A model generated the notes under the pieces. That model made no database searches and was not told the DNA's origin. It saw only the letters and a program-made list of their open reading frames with translations. From the NCBI GenBank assembly GCA_009760855.2, contig WPIO01000006.1, positions 13,016,501 to 13,080,500 on the forward strand: 64,000 bases of DNA. The letters run 5' to 3'. Made by a program: the position numbers and the translations under genes. This stretch comes from Cristatella mucedo (Eukaryota; Bryozoa; Phylactolaemata; Cristatellidae). Positions 35,215-47,634 of this stretch are shown piece after piece (positions within the stretch are counted from its first letter, which is position 1; every line of letters begins with the position of its first letter).

Positions 35215-35395
35215 ATATCGAATAATCTGCCACCTACTTCCGACTTAAAAAGAAGTTGATACCCACCTGATTCTCATGGCACCTGCACCGTCGAAGTGAG
35301 TTGTTCTTTGTGCATGATTACAAAAATTCAATTGCATGCTTCTTTTCCAGCATATGTTAAACGCCTACAAAAAGATTCGGTTCAATAGTAGCAGA
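35215..35395 (+). mobile_element. LINE-A 3' UTR relic
   Basis: A lysine-rich end (cgacttaaaaagaagttgat) is followed by the 3' UTR and the tail tgttaaacgcctacaaaaag, which resembles the relic at 5.2 kb. Confidence 0.45.
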
Positions 35396-36650
35396 ATATA
35401 AACTTTTTTTTATTGTGCATGGATCGCCTGCCGTGGAGTGGGGCCTGTCACAGGGTATTCTCTAGCTGCACTGCAGTGGGGGTGGATGGAAGTGTACAAG
35501 CAAACAAATATTTAGCACAAGCAGAGCTGTTTTGTACTTAGATTATGTACCGAACCACAACAGCTCGCTTCAGCTAGGGGTGAGCCGCTCGGTAAGAGCC
35601 GTACATGGCCAGCTGGCAGCCGGAGCAAGGAACACATGGTACACAGCAGACAGACAGTGGCTGCTGCACGATAGCCAGGCTCTAATATTACATAAAGATT
35701 TCCGATTGGCGCTGAGCATGGCGAAAGGACATATGCGACTCAAACTTTGAAGGTAACACTGAAACTCGGAAGAATAGCTATATACAAATGAAATTTGGCT
35801 GCGAGGCAAACATCAAGCTAGCACAGCTGGAAAGACAAGGGCATCGACAATGGAATGACAAGGCAGCATTAAATGTTAGCCGAGACTACGACAGATGATA
35901 TTCCTTGGTAGTGCTTGCTTGGAAAAGTTCAGAACGTCAGCAAGCCAGCAACTTAGCTGAAAGAACTCGAGATGCAGGCGATGCCTTCAGAGCAGACGCA
36001 TAGCCTTGTTCCGGCAGGGTCAACTCGTCCACAGTGCGGCTTTTTTAAATGCCACCGTGGATTCATTCTCACGTCTCAAAAACACTCGTCGGAGAGCATT
36101 GGCAAGCCGTCAACGTTCGCAGGAGACTAGGTTCGACCGCTGTGTATTTGCGAGCGCCTGAAAAGTTTCGCTAGCAATAGCACAAGCAAGCGTTCCCATG
36201 GGGAATGCTGCTAGTGCTAGGCAAAGCCTGCAGACGGCAGCTGGCACAATGCCATCAATTCGCTCTGGCCTTGTTCACACTTGCAAGGCCAAGCAGTCCT
36301 CACGCCACAGATCAGCTGCTAATAAGACAGTCGCAAGCTTTAGTATCCAAGCTTTAATTGAAAAAGCCAGCATCCTACACATTACAATATCCAGCTGGTT
36401 CGGCCACACGCAAATTAGGATGACACGCCTCGAGTTCTCTAGCGAGTACAAGACAAGCCGCCAAAAGGCAGATGTGCATCATCGACTCAATAATAAGGCA
36501 GCAGTGGACCAAGCACAAGCGTCGGCGAGCTTGTCAGAAGTTACAGCAAATGCCGAGCCTACAAAAGACAAGCGCATTTCAACTAGTCTTGTCACACGAA
36601 TGAAAACTACCAAACTTAGGAGAAGCAACTACAACAAACTCACATCTACC

Positions 36651-36698
<48 letters not shown>

Positions 36699-37199
36699 TG
36701 GAGAGAGAGTGGAGAGAGAGAGAGAGGGAGACAGACAGACAGACAGAGAGTTCCAAAACAAGTACAAAATGCCATCAACAATACCAGTAAATAACTCCTG
36801 AAGGGATTACGGCTGGGAACGCCAGATGGGAGAAGCATAACATGACAGCAGTGCAGCTCAAGCAGCGCACGGTGCATTCATGTGAGTACGCACGTCGCTG
36901 TCATATGTTGAAGCCCAGTTTCCGCATGCACTCTCTGTGCTCTTCTATGAGTTTAGTGCATTGTGCCTCGCCTTTTTCGACGATGCTGAAAATAAAACGC
37001 AAACCACGGCATCGACCCAGAAAATGATCGAACCGTTTTTCTACAGCTCTATAATAAGGCTATATAAGACTTTCAAAATATGACTTAATATGAAAGGGCA
37101 TTATGACTTAAAACATAATTTGCAGAAAAACTAAGGTGACTTGATAACATATGACATGTATGCAACGAGTGACCGAACTCGACTTATAGAAGATTAAAG
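35396..37199. other. Unassigned intergenic DNA with (GA)n
   Basis: It holds a (GA)n microsatellite at 36654-36730. It also holds a 198-codon open frame (36198-36794, plus) that begins MGNAAS and reads through the GA repeat as Arg-Glu. I do not recognise the frame and consider it probably fortuitous. No transposon was identified. Confidence 0.4.
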
Positions 37200-37305
37200 G
37201 TTAGCTGATTACAGCCTCATTTACATAGTGGAGCATTAACGGCTATCACTACCTCTTGCAATTGTCAATAAAAGATCGCCCACCGAAAGACTCAAATAAA
37301 CTAAC
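37200..37305 (-). mobile_element. SINE-B fragment
   Basis: Reverse-strand SINE-B body and end only (gggcgatcttttattgacaa, the tgatagccgttaatgctcca block, and aaatgaggctgtaatcagct). The tRNA-like head is lost. Confidence 0.6.
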
Positions 37306-38202
37306 CCGATAATGAAGAGCGTGTAGTGTCACGAAGAGGTGACAGAAGAGAGATAATGGAAGTTCCCTCATACTGTTACTGCAGTGACAGGACACACCAA
37401 TCGTTACTCACTTAGCAGCCCTTAACCTTATTTCCCTTTAAGCAATTAATTCATATTCGGTAAGAAATGAGGCTGCTAGATGTTTGCAGCCATTAAAGGA
37501 TCCGGTCATACTTGGGAAGGGGAGGGACTGCCACTGTATGGCTCTCCAATGCACGAGCCGTCCTCACAGCTACACCCAAGCGCAAAAGTTTTGTTCCACC
37601 ACCAAAAATAAACGAGCCGGTCAGACGGAGCCGAAGATCTGTATACAGCCAGTGGCTCAATAAACCTCGACCCCCCTGCCAAAATGGAACGGCTGTTCTC
37701 TAGTAACCAGTGCATTAAGTGATTTAAAACTGCAAAACACACGTGGTTGCTACGGATTTCGGGCATTTAAATGTGGAATTGCTAGGGACCGACACGTTTG
37801 CAATATTGTAGCTGTTTGTTCTAAAAGAATTTTCATATGTCTGCGGAATCTTGGTGGCCGAGGGGAGGGCTTTGACTGCCTTACGGCATAAAGCCATTTT
37901 CTTCCGGCTCAATTTGGTGCCACGTCCATCATGCATAGAAGATTGCTGATCAACGACACAACGAAAGGGCGACTGAAGGCCTTGCATGAAATGGGTGTAA
38001 GCAACCGAGAGAAGTGGCATGAACTCTTAAAAACAGCCATAAAGCAGTTATCTGGACAAGCTTAATACATACGGAAGTATGGCCTGTAGGCTCGCTCAGG
38101 TCTCCAAAAGAAGACCCGAAGTAACGACTTCCGTCTGAAGGTGTTGACTCTCCAGGGACATAAGGCACCGTTCCGGAGCTGTTTCAGTCGCTAGCGATAT
38201 AC

Positions 38203-38299
<97 letters not shown>
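38203..38299. repeat. (TA)n microsatellite
   Basis: About 95 bp of uninterrupted TA, abutting the SINE-A fragment inside the Tc1 relic. It could have expanded from the AT-rich SINE tail. Confidence 0.95.
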
Positions 38300-38301
<2 letters not shown>

Positions 38302-38400
38302 CGCTTCACATATGCCTCGGGGCTCGAGCCCACGACCACAGCCAGACTTTGGTCCCCCGGGGCGAGCACCTTAAGCGCTGAACCAAACCAGCGCGGCGAT
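38300..38400 (-). mobile_element. SINE-A head fragment
   Basis: The minus strand reads ctggtttggttcagcgctta, then a gtggtcgtgggctcgagccc B box and a catatgtgaagcg end. The LINE-like tail is replaced by the (TA)n array. Confidence 0.78.
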
Positions 38401-38812
38401 CACTATCGGGAAGGTGGTTAACCCAGATAAAATGTGCAAGAGGCTTGCTACCCACGGCACGGCATATTTAGAAGGGGCCGCCAAACAAAAGCCTTTGCTT
38501 ACGGAGAGGTAGAGAAAAGCCCGTTTAAGGTGGCACAGGACAATGTCTCCCACAACACTACTTACGACTAGACTCGAGTTTTATGGACTGACGAGTCCAA
38601 ATTTAAGGTCGATCTTAACAATAAAAGGAGGAGGTTCGACAGTCGGCGAAAAGGTAAGGCGTACCACTGTACCACCATGACTGCCAGCAGCCAATAGTGA
38701 AATTCGGTGGCAGCAGTGTCATGGCTTGGGGTTGCTTTTGCTCTTCCGGTGTTGTAGTTCTGCACCACATTAACGGAATTATGGTCCGACATGAAAATCT
38801 TAGCTGTATTAC

Positions 38813-38962
38813 CAGCCTCATTTGTATGGCGCAAGAAGAGCCTTGTCGGCTATCACTGCCTCGTCCTGTTGACAATAAAGAATCGCCCAAATGCAGGATT
38901 CGAACCCATGACCTCAATCGTGAAAAGCGAGCAACTTACCTACTGGGCTATCGCGGCCCAGT
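38813..38962 (-). mobile_element. SINE-B nested in the Tc1 relic
   Basis: A complete minus-strand SINE-B: A box around gtaagttgctcgcttttcac, B box atgggttcgaatcctgcatt, body gggcgattctttattgtcaa, end aaatgaggctg. The Tc1 reading continues after it. Confidence 0.85.
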
Positions 38963-39120
38963 AACACCTGTATTTGACCTGGTTAAAAATGCTGGAATAC
39001 AGAGTGCTCTTCTGAGGAATGATTATGCTTGGCAGCAGGACAGTGACCCCAAGAGCAGAGCAAAAGCCTCCACATTCTTGCTCAATCAGGGGTCGTTGAC
39101 ACAGTACGGTTGAAGGTGAC

Positions 39121-40615
39121 CCGTACGTGGCCCAGTATAACTAGGAGAGTAGACGTTCTGCCACTAATAATAATTACATAATAATTAAACATTTCTACAG
39201 CACCCTACAGTTTACATCTGCTGTAGCTAAAACGTTCCTGGATGCTAATGTCGATACGAAAGTAGCAAACGTACCCCGATTCAGTCCTCTCCATCAGTGC
39301 TGACCGCGGCGGCTTCTATTGATACAACAACGGCAGCTGACCGGGACTGATGCACTCGCTGCTTCTTAATTCGATAACGACGACGGTACACATTTTTGCA
39401 TACCCAGCACACACACAGTTCTGAATAAGGGACGCACTATAGCTCTTGAGCACATGCGCAAAGCTGAAGAGCTTTTACCTGGGCCTTGACGTAGAAATTA
39501 GTGACGACAGCCATGGAGACTTACCTGTCGCGGACTACCAAGATACGCACAAGCCCAAGTTGGTACAAATAACATGCACTGTATAGTGACACAATCCACA
39601 CCTCAACAAGGTTCAACGAGCAACATACTGTGGAGAAGGTTTCGACATTCGAATAAACAGTCACCACCACAAAACACCAGTTGAGTTGACAGTTACTCCT
39701 GTCCAAACCCGAGAAGGCGATACAATCGAGTAATAGGGGGGCCATGGCCAAACGACAAAAAGTCGCGTATGTTGCAAATTTCTACTGCTTTACAAGTCTT
39801 GGCTGCCCTCGACCGCTCCAGTAAGATCGGGCGTACGCCGGACTAGGCTTAATCGTGTACGCTTACGGAACTGGCGCCTGCAGGCAATGTCTGGTTCTAG
39901 CGAGGCCAAGGGAACTAGTACATATGACATAGCAAAGGTTGCTTGGAGCGCTAAACACCCTTGTGACCGCAGATCCCTATATGTCAGTCTTATTTACTAT
40001 AAGTAAAATGAATGCCTTCCTCGAATAGCATTACGAGCCTGCCGGAGCGGCCTGGTAGGAAAACCGTTGCATGGCACTATACGACCAGATACAATCCCAA
40101 CATAGATAAATACGCGCTATTATTAATATAGTGAAATACAGCAACTCATATGGCAAAGAGACGCATGCGTATACTGGCACTTACGTAAGTAAAATCCTAA
40201 GCGGAAACCAAGGAAGCCGTAGTAGCTACAGGTCGCGCGAGCGCGCGCTCAATAGCTTCAAGACGGGAAGCGCCGTCCCTCGCAGCTTACCATTGATCTC
40301 TCGCTCTCTTCGTGTCGGGACAAGAGCAGCATGGCTTTGGCTTGGGTTTTTCCTGGGTAGGAGCTGGACCTGGGGCACTGTCTGGCATGGTCGAATAGCC
40401 GGTAGCGAGCCAACAATGTCAAGGCTGAAAGATATAAATATGTCTAAGCCTTACCTACTGTACCTTATCGGTAAAAAATAAAGACAAAATGTATTAACCT
40501 AAAATAAGGCAAAAAATTAAAGTTCTGGTTTCATCGAAAATTCTCAATGTTGTCATTTCGCAATTGGACAAATAGATTAATTGTTGGGAGCGAATCCATT
40601 AATCGCATTTCTAGG
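39121..40615. promoter_or_regulatory. Upstream region of TAF13
   Basis: Mostly unassigned. A short CG-dense block (ggtcgcgcgagcgcgcgctc) at about 40230-40250, some 370 bp before the TAF13 start, may mark its promoter. No TATA box or other element is claimed. Open frames here (40131-40481) are unrecognised. Confidence 0.35.
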
Positions 40616-43600
40616 ATGGCTTCGTCGGATCTCCCGCCGTCGCCTGGACCGGTGAGTCTTTGCCGGCTGCTTTGCGCGTTTGAGGTGCTATTCGTCGTCT
40701 CAAATTTGATCTATCTTAAATCAGGTTGACGAAGATGAAGGTGAAGAGGATGTACCATTTGAGAGAAGAAAGAAGCTGTTCTCTAAAGAATGTACGTTTT
40801 CGCTCCTGGCCTGGCTCGCTCTGCCGACTGCATATCGTTAAGCCGCTTTGTACAAGTGTAATGCAACCTTCTTCTATGAGTCGGCTTAATAGTAACTACA
40901 AGTGAGCCTACATTTGTGTATTCATACAAGTGTACAGTACTTGAATGGCATACTGCTGTGACCTAGCACCACGTCGGCTTCCTTAGCGTACGCATGCAGT
41001 CGACTGGCTTAAATATAAATTATATTTTTAGCGCTCCATGAAAATGTGATATGTATATGTATATATGTGCATAGGTATTTTAAATATGACGCGGGGCTTG
41101 AACCGACGACCGAGGTCTTCAGAGGCGAACACCTTACCACTGGGGCCAAACCCTGGATGCATTGTTTTCTGCGTCTGCGGGGTCATCCAAAAATGAGCGG
41201 AAATGTATCGCTAACTGAAAGCGTGCCATTTTCCTTGAATTTCCTAGGCTTGTGACTATAATACCTCAACTCTAGCATTTTCAGTGGCAAATGAGTGCCA
41301 TTATTCATACTACATTTAATTCACTGTACAATTCTTAGTTCTTGCGGTTTGCAGGGGCTTCTCGAAAAAACCGCAAGAGTAGATTAAAATTGAAAGTAAA
41401 CTAAAATCGGTTTTATGTTTCAATTTTTACTGAAAAGACAGCGAAGCGATCGATGGCTGACTGCCTTGTCAGCTTGTTCATGACGGGACTGCTTGATGAC
41501 ATGGTAGTCGCCTTCGATCCGAATATGTAACCAATATGGAGGCTCCTAGATTTCCGATAGATAACCGTGGATTCTCCTAGACCGCCGGACCAAACCAGCC
41601 GAGCTGGTTTGGTCCAGCGGTTAAGGTGCTCGCCCGGACCAAGGTCTGGCTGAGGTCTTGGGCTCGAGCCCCGAGGCATATGTGAAGTGCCTGAATAGAG
41701 ATTAAGTTCTCTTGGGGCGCTATATAAATGACATATTTTTTTAGATTTTCCCTGTAACACTTTAGTTGCCTTTTCGTTTTTTTGCCGAATCTTAATCCTT
41801 CACCTTATGTTATATCCTTCTTAACTTGACTGTACCCACTAGATATTTACACTATATTCCAATCTTGCTTTGCAATTTTCAGCAATGCTATCCTTGTAGA
41901 GTGGATTTTTTGTGATGTTTTTTTTTTCATTATTGTGTGGTAGTATTGCAAATGTTGTAAGTGCTTTGCTCTCATTTGTTCCAGATCTGTTAACATCAAA
42001 GTTTGGTACTTTCTTACTTTTTGTAATTTCTCTTGTTTTAGCCTTTTTCAAATTTTCTCTTATTCTTTTGGGCCCCCTTTCCATTGGTCGGCACCTGCTA
42101 GTGAATGCAGCACTTGCTTGGAGTTTTACCCAATCTGTTTCAGTTAGGATTATTTACCTATTCATATACTGCATGAACGGTTTTGTAGTGCGCTGCATGA
42201 TGTATGGATTTGGAGATGACCAGAATCCATACACTGAGACCGTAGACCTGCTTGAAGAACTTGTTGTGGAGTACATAACTGAAATGGTAAGATGGCCGGA
42301 TTTCAGCATTTCTCTTTCTCTGTTCAGAACCTGATCAGTTCACGTTGTTATCATGCATGAGATTGTATTGTCACGCGGCTTTATGGTCACTCCTAGCTGT
42401 GACTGGTGGCTTCATTGCTTAAACGTCAAATATGAAGACAAGTATCAGCAAAATAATTATCTGTCTGTAATTCCACATTATTGAACTGCATTGTTTGCCA
42501 CCATCGTGCTGACACATTTTATAAGGTGTGCACTACCTGTTGCATGTACTTAATGAGGCTAATGGCTAAACTGCCTGAATTAAAATTATAAAATTCAGAA
42601 TAAGGTTGCAGAAGCATTCTCTGATTCGGTGCAATTTATGTGAGTACTTTTGAAGTATGACCTGGGTTTTTATGAGAGGGAGAGAGAGAGAGAGAAGAGG
42701 CAAGGGCATCGAGCAGACCTCAGAATGTTCTTGGAAGTACAGCGCTACCTTGACTTACGAGTTTAGTTCGTTCCATGCCGTAGCTCACCCTTAACTCAAA
42801 TAACTCATGTCATATCAATTTTCCCCACTGAAATGCAATTAATCCGTTCGTGACCCCCCAGAAAGCGCCACGTTTTTTATCACATGTTTATAAATTAAGC
42901 AATGTAAACAATACAACATAATCTGCAATAAACTGGTTATATTAAGTATAATTTACAACATTTACCTGGAAGATCAGACGACTTGAATATTGATGAGTTT
43001 GAGGAGAACGGCTAAAATCAATAACTGAATCTTATTTGCTGATTATTACCCTTTTTGCCATGCTTTCCTTACTTCCATCTGCAGGAATTTTGTCTAAAAA
43101 CCTGCTACCAATGTCCATTTCATCCTCACAAAATGTTTCTGAAATAAGTTTGGCAAATGTCATTACATACCTCGGTTGCATGCCCAGTTGCAATTTTATC
43201 TGGGTGTTTATTTTGTATAATGTCTGAAAGTTTTCCCCTATTCCCAAGATTTAATTTATCTCACTTGTAGATATTGTAGACACGTAATTGCCAAGCACAA
43301 TCTAGGCTTTCACTTCTTTGTGGATGACTCTCAGTTGTACCTTTGATTTGATCCCTCCCAGCCTTCGAGCACCTCGGATTCTCTCAACTCCCTTGCTGCA
43401 TATATTGATGGCATCCACACATGGATGGAAGCAAATTTTCTAAAACTAAGCGATGATAAAACTAACTTACTAGTTATGGGCAAACCCAGTGTGATTCAGA
43501 AATTGGAATGGCTGACGCTCAAAATTGGCTCTGCCAGCATATCTCCTGTTGAATTTGCTCGAAATCTAGGTGTCATGTTCCAAAGTGACCTCTCGTTAGA

Positions 43601-46600
43601 CGACCACATCAGCTCCACAGTCAAGTCTGCCTACTTTCAGCTATATAACATTGCTAAAATTCGGGCTTGTTTAGATAAGGATACCAAGTCTAAGTTGGTC
43701 CATGCATTTTTGACATCCCATCTTGAATTCTGTAACTCACTGCTTGCTGGCCTACCGGCATGTGCAATCAGGCGATTGCAGCTGGTGCAAAACTCCGCAG
43801 CTAGGCTTGTCTGTCGTGAACGTCGCAGTTGCCACACCACACCGCTTCTCGCCGACCTGCACTGGCTACCAGTCAAGCAACGAATCGACTTCAAGGTTTT
43901 GTCGCTCACTTTTAGGTCCCTTCATTCTGTGGCTCCAGCCTATCTCTCAGACCTACTCCCCCACCAGCCCAAGCATCGTACCACCCGCTTTTCGGAATCC
44001 AACAGTCCACAAATACCTCGTACAAACCTCAAATCCTTTGGAGACCGTGCATTTAGTTCGTATGCTCCCAAAGCCTGGAACTCCTTCCCGACTTGCGTCA
44101 GAACATCCCCTGACCTGACCACATTTAAAAAGAACTTAAAACACCTATTTAGGATAGCAGTTAGTGGGTCCCTGTGATTCGTCCTTCATGTGCTTATGAG
44201 TGCTGACACTGTGCATGCTGCCACTAACCACATTTGCATGCTGACCCTGTGCATGTCACTCCTAACCATGTTATTCATTTTGTTTGTTTTTCAAGCATGA
44301 TTTTACTTACCATTCAATTGCATTTCCCTTTGCAGCAAATGTAAAGCGCCTAGAGAGAGATTGAGTTCTCTGAGGGTGCTTTATCAAGTGCATTATTATT
44401 TTTATTATCCTCCACGTCACATGTTTCCTGCAAAACCTCCGTATGCTGCGCCAGTCAATCCTTAAGTCCCTCAGTTGTCAGTTCCACCTAGTGCATGCTC
44501 CCCGATGAGCTTGTTGATGTAACCCTTATCCATGTCCAGGCTCATGGACTTGCCGAGGGATACAATCCTTCACCACTGCTGCTTCGGGTTGGAGTATTTC
44601 CAAGTCCGTTTCAGACACGGCATCTAGCCACAGGTTTTTCTACATAGAGGTCAAGGTCCTCTTTGTAACACCCTACCTGGCCATATCGATAATTCCGAGG
44701 CATGTCATGAAGTTATAGTGGTCTTTCAGAACTAGCAAAGCGTGAGGTGTGTGTGTGCTCTCACGCACCTACAAGCAGTGGCGGAAAAGATGCTTGGCAA
44801 AGAGCTTCTTGAAATTAGAAATCTCCTGCTAGACCATGGGTTACTGAATAGGGTTGTGTTGGGGAAGGTAGAGGACCTTTATAAACCTGAACTCTTTGAG
44901 GATGTCATCTCCGAGGTTAGATGGGTGAGCAGATGCATTGACGAGAATTTGCATTGACGAGAAGGGCTTGCATTGGTCAGTTATTTTCTTGGAGGTATTG
45001 CTTAACATCGGGACCAAAGACCAAATTCACCCTGTCCACAAAGAATTGCTTGCCTGGTGGCCCACGCCCTCGGTTTTGCCTTCCACGTAACCTGCATTTT
45101 TTCTGAATCTTATGTAACTTGAAGTGCAATGGTTATTTTTCACCGGTTTGTGACCTGGCATACTTTTCCCCTCTGCCGTTACATAAGTCTTCTACAAGAG
45201 TCCCGTCTCGTCACAGACTTGATGGGGTTATATCCTTTCGCTGCTATAATTCCATTTAAGTTTTGAGGTGATCATCAGCTGCCTTCATATCCGGGCTCGC
45301 TATCTCACCATGTCTGACAACGGAGTTAATGCCGGTCCTCTGTTTAAAATTCGCAAACCAGCCCCGACTGGCTTTAAACAGCTTGCCCGATGCCTCGGCT
45401 GTTGAAATGTCTTGGGTGTGCTACAGCAAATCAGCCGAAAGAACTTGTCACAAACGAAATATGCCCTGATTTGGCCCAGAGGTAAGGTGCTTGCCATAAA
45501 CGACCAAGGTCATGGGTTTTAGCCCAGTGGCACATGTTAAGGCCGTGATAGCCCAGGTAAGGTGCTTGCTCTTCACGACCGAGGTCGTGAGTTCGAATCC
45601 TTTGGTGGTCGATCCTTTATTGCCAACTGCAAGTCGTTGTGGTAGCCGTTAAAGCTCTTTTGCCGCTATGCAAATGAGGCTGTGAAATTAGCTAATATTT
45701 ATGATTTATTTATGCAGTCAGATGAGAGATGGCCAACAAAGTTACCTAGTCTACCACGATGCCTTTGGCATCGAATCGGCACAAGATGGATTTGAGTAAC
45801 GAGAAGAAGGTACATACGATTGGTGTTAGTAAGGGGACTCTCAGCTACAACTTGGAGAAGTATCATCAGGGTGGGAATGTCTAACCCTGCACGAAAAAGG
45901 GGTAACTGCCTACTGAAGCTGGCTGCAGTGGTTCAAAGAAAAGCCCCACTTCAACTAGCTCTCTTACAGTCCTTAGAAGAAGCCACTGGCAAAGCTAAAA
46001 GAGTCAATATGGTTCGTGTGAGGCTTTCGGAGCATGGTGTTTATTAAAATGTCAGCTAACACAGGCTGTTAAAATGCTCAAGAATGGTAGTGAAGGAGTG
46101 CTTGTTCGGTCATGTTTTTCAGCATCTGGCAGCATAACTCCTCATCGCATTAATCGGATTATGCAATAGGAGCGAGTTTACAGACGTCGTCCAAAATGTT
46201 GGATTGCCCTGTTTGAGAGCTCTTATTGTACAGGGGTTAGAGAAATGGATAATGACTCAAAGGGAGACCAAAAGGGCAGCTCTCTGTAGACTCAGATGTT
46301 TGAGGCCATAGTAGGCCCAGGAAACCTCCTGATCTCAACCTTATTAAGCATCCACTGGTCAGGTTGGATCACTTAATTAGAGCCGACAACTTTGTTACTT
46401 ATACTTAGTACAAACCTCAAGTCCTGGAGACCACACCTTTAGTTCGTATGCTCTCAAAACCTGGAACTCTCTCCCGACTTGCATCAAGACATCTTCTGAC
46501 TTGACCACATTAAAAAAAATTAAAATGCACCTATTTATCAGAGCATTTAGTGGGTCCCTGTGATTCGTTCTTTATGTGCTTATGCATGCTGACATTAACA

Positions 46601-47277
46601 ATACTTGCATGCTGACCGACTCTGTGTATGTCACCCCTAACCATGTTATTCTTGTTGTTTATTGAGCATGCTACCACTAGCCATCCGATTGTACTTCCTT
46701 TGCAAATGTGAAGTGCCTAGAAAGAGATTGAATTATCTGAGGGTGCTATAGCAAAAGTATTATTTTTATTATTATATGTCAGTCTCTCGAGCAGTTGTTT
46801 GATTGGCTTAAGCAGCTGTGAGACTGCAAAACTCGGGTTGCTTGTGAGTGAACGAGTCAATACCGGGAATACAGCTGCTAGATGTAAAGAATAGGGGCGA
46901 TCCGACATATTGATTTCAGTCAGTATACCCCCTCTGCATTGATATCCACGGTTCTCATTATAAGAAATTTTAAAAACACCTTACGCATACGTTTTTAGTG
47001 ATTATAGACGAAGATTGTCTATCGCTGACGTGACAACTGCTTGCTAGAAGTATCCATCGGCCCTAGTACATACTTTTGTATATGTACGTACACTTCGTTT
47101 TAGACGAAAAAAGCTATGGAAGTGGGAAGACCTGGACGTGTGCAAGTGGAAGACATTATTTTTTTGGTCAGGAAAGATCCTAAACGCTATTCTCGTGTCA
47201 AGGAACTTCTTATGATGAATGAAGAACTTAGGAGGGCACGGAAAGCCTTTGACGAGATCAAATATGCTGCAAAATGA
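40616..47277 (+). CDS. TAF13: TFIID subunit TAF13, four coding exons
   Basis: TAF13 is a small histone-fold subunit of the general transcription factor TFIID. It pairs with TAF11 in the nucleus. Coding exons: 40616-40651, 40725-40791, 42189-42286, 47104-47277. The junctions are GT-AG, the phases agree, and the total is 375 nt for 124 residues, the same length as human TAF13. The N-terminus is short and acidic (VDEDEGEEDVPFE). RKKLFSKELRCMMYGFGDDQ crosses exons 2-3 and is almost identical to the vertebrate block. The histone fold continues with NPYTETVDLLEELVVEYITE and GRPGRVQVEDIIFLVRKDPK. It ends NEELRRARKAFDEIKYAAK. Intron 3 (~4.8 kb) carries a LINE-A, a Tigger relic, SINEs and a Tc1 relic, and intron 2 carries a SINE-A. 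It looks intact and functional. Confidence 0.96.
41088..41162 (-). mobile_element. tRNA-like SINE head fragment
   Basis: The minus strand reads ggtttggccccagtggtaag, then a gtcggttcaagccccgcgtc B-box segment. No tail is visible. It could be a SINE-A head or a degraded tRNA pseudogene. Confidence 0.5.
41598..41735 (+). mobile_element. SINE-A copy in TAF13 intron 2
   Basis: One of the best-preserved copies: agctggtttggtccagcggt, B box gggctcgagccccgaggcat, tail gaagtgcctgaatagagatt ending gcgctatataaatgacat. Confidence 0.9.
43286..44402 (+). pseudogene. LINE-A copy, 5'-truncated, in TAF13 intron 3
   Basis: It begins at the RT motif C region (HFFVDDSQLYL, where YADD has become VDD, followed by a stop). 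The rest is open from about 43425 to the normal stop at 44177 (250 codons). That frame covers [55 protein letters not shown] and the C-terminus ending SGSL. The T4 run here, against T6 in the 6.5-kb copy, shows the ancestral frame. The 3' UTR and tail are complete, ending near an (ATT)n-like tract. Confidence 0.92.
44410..45425 (-). pseudogene. pogo/Tigger-type transposase relic
   Basis: Minus-strand remnants occur in the order expected for pogo/Tigger (CENP-B-related) transposases. GAGLRILNRGPALTPLSDM near 45.35 kb resembles the WLxxFKKRxG DNA-binding segment. A DNASAHP/PQHNPIQPM-like DDE segment lies near 44.85 kb. SLGKSMSLDMDKGYINKLIG followed by ELTTEGLKD near 44.5 kb resembles the C-terminal LLxxHxxELTTExL motif. 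Stops and frameshifts are frequent. Confidence 0.7.
45465..45545 (+). mobile_element. SINE-A-like head fragment
   Basis: gatttggcccagaggtaagg is followed by a diverged B box (catgggttttagcccagtgg). The tail is truncated at a SINE-B insertion. Confidence 0.55.
45545..45710 (+). mobile_element. SINE-B copy
   Basis: A box gatagcccaggtaaggtgct, B box gtgagttcgaatcctttggt, body gtcgatcctttattgccaac, end aaatgaggctgtgaaattag and a tttatgattta tail. Confidence 0.85.
45790..46330 (+). pseudogene. Tc1/mariner transposase relic
   Basis: The plus strand shows an N-terminal GVSKGTLSYNLEKYHQGG helix-turn-helix-like piece near 45.82 kb. A GSEGVLVRSCFSASGSITPH-like piece near 46.11 kb matches the GGSVMVWGCFSASG block of Tc1 transposases. 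It is frameshifted and shortened. Confidence 0.6.
46400..46765 (+). mobile_element. LINE-A 3' end in TAF13 intron 3
   Basis: acaaacctcaagtcctggag, then tatgctctcaaaacctggaa and the 3' UTR (gtgcttatgcatgctgacat), ending gtgcctagaaagagattgaa and a (TTATT)n-like tract. It is a fragment of about 365 bp. Confidence 0.82.
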
Positions 47278-47634
47278 GGTGCTTAACAATACCATCATTA
47301 CACTGATGATGGTGATCAACGACTACGTATCTTATTCGGTTATTTATGTACAAATACTTTTTTAACTGAATGTAATTATATCTGTATTCTGTGATATGCA
47401 GTAATATGCAAGAAGTCATATAATGTTTCCAACCATCAGCAGAAAGCGTTTGTGGTATCAGTGAGGTTTGCACTGCATATTACTTGTAAACTGGTCTAAA
47501 GGTTTGTATGCAATTGCACATGATTTTATTCAAAACTCCCAAGATTTAGTAGGGATTTAACTTGGTAAGGCTGTTATAATGCTGAAAAGCTAAAAAAATA
47601 TATATAATTACATTTAAGTTATTGAATACAATTA
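47278..47634. other. 3' flank of TAF13
   Basis: AT-rich presumed 3' UTR and downstream DNA. No AATAAA was found close to the stop, so the polyadenylation site is unknown. Confidence 0.4.

Larger units (their letters stand above)
37930..39120 (+). pseudogene. Tc1/mariner transposase relic, interrupted by SINEs and (TA)n
   Basis: Plus-strand remnants in order: the N-terminal LKALHEMGVSNREKWHEL near 37.97 kb, a DESKFKVDLNNKRRRF-like motif at 38.59 kb, FGGSSVMAWGCFCSSGVV at 38.70 kb, and a QQDSDPKSRAKAS-like DNDPKH motif at 39.03 kb. These are the standard blocks of Tc1 transposases. A (TA)n array with SINE-A and a SINE-B copy split the gene into three parts. Confidence 0.78.

Noticed and set aside
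36198-36794. 198-codon frame starting MGNAAS (myristoylation-like)
   Set aside because: No recognisable domain, it reads into a GA repeat as Arg-Glu, and no splice or promoter support is visible. Probably chance, though RNA data could change this.
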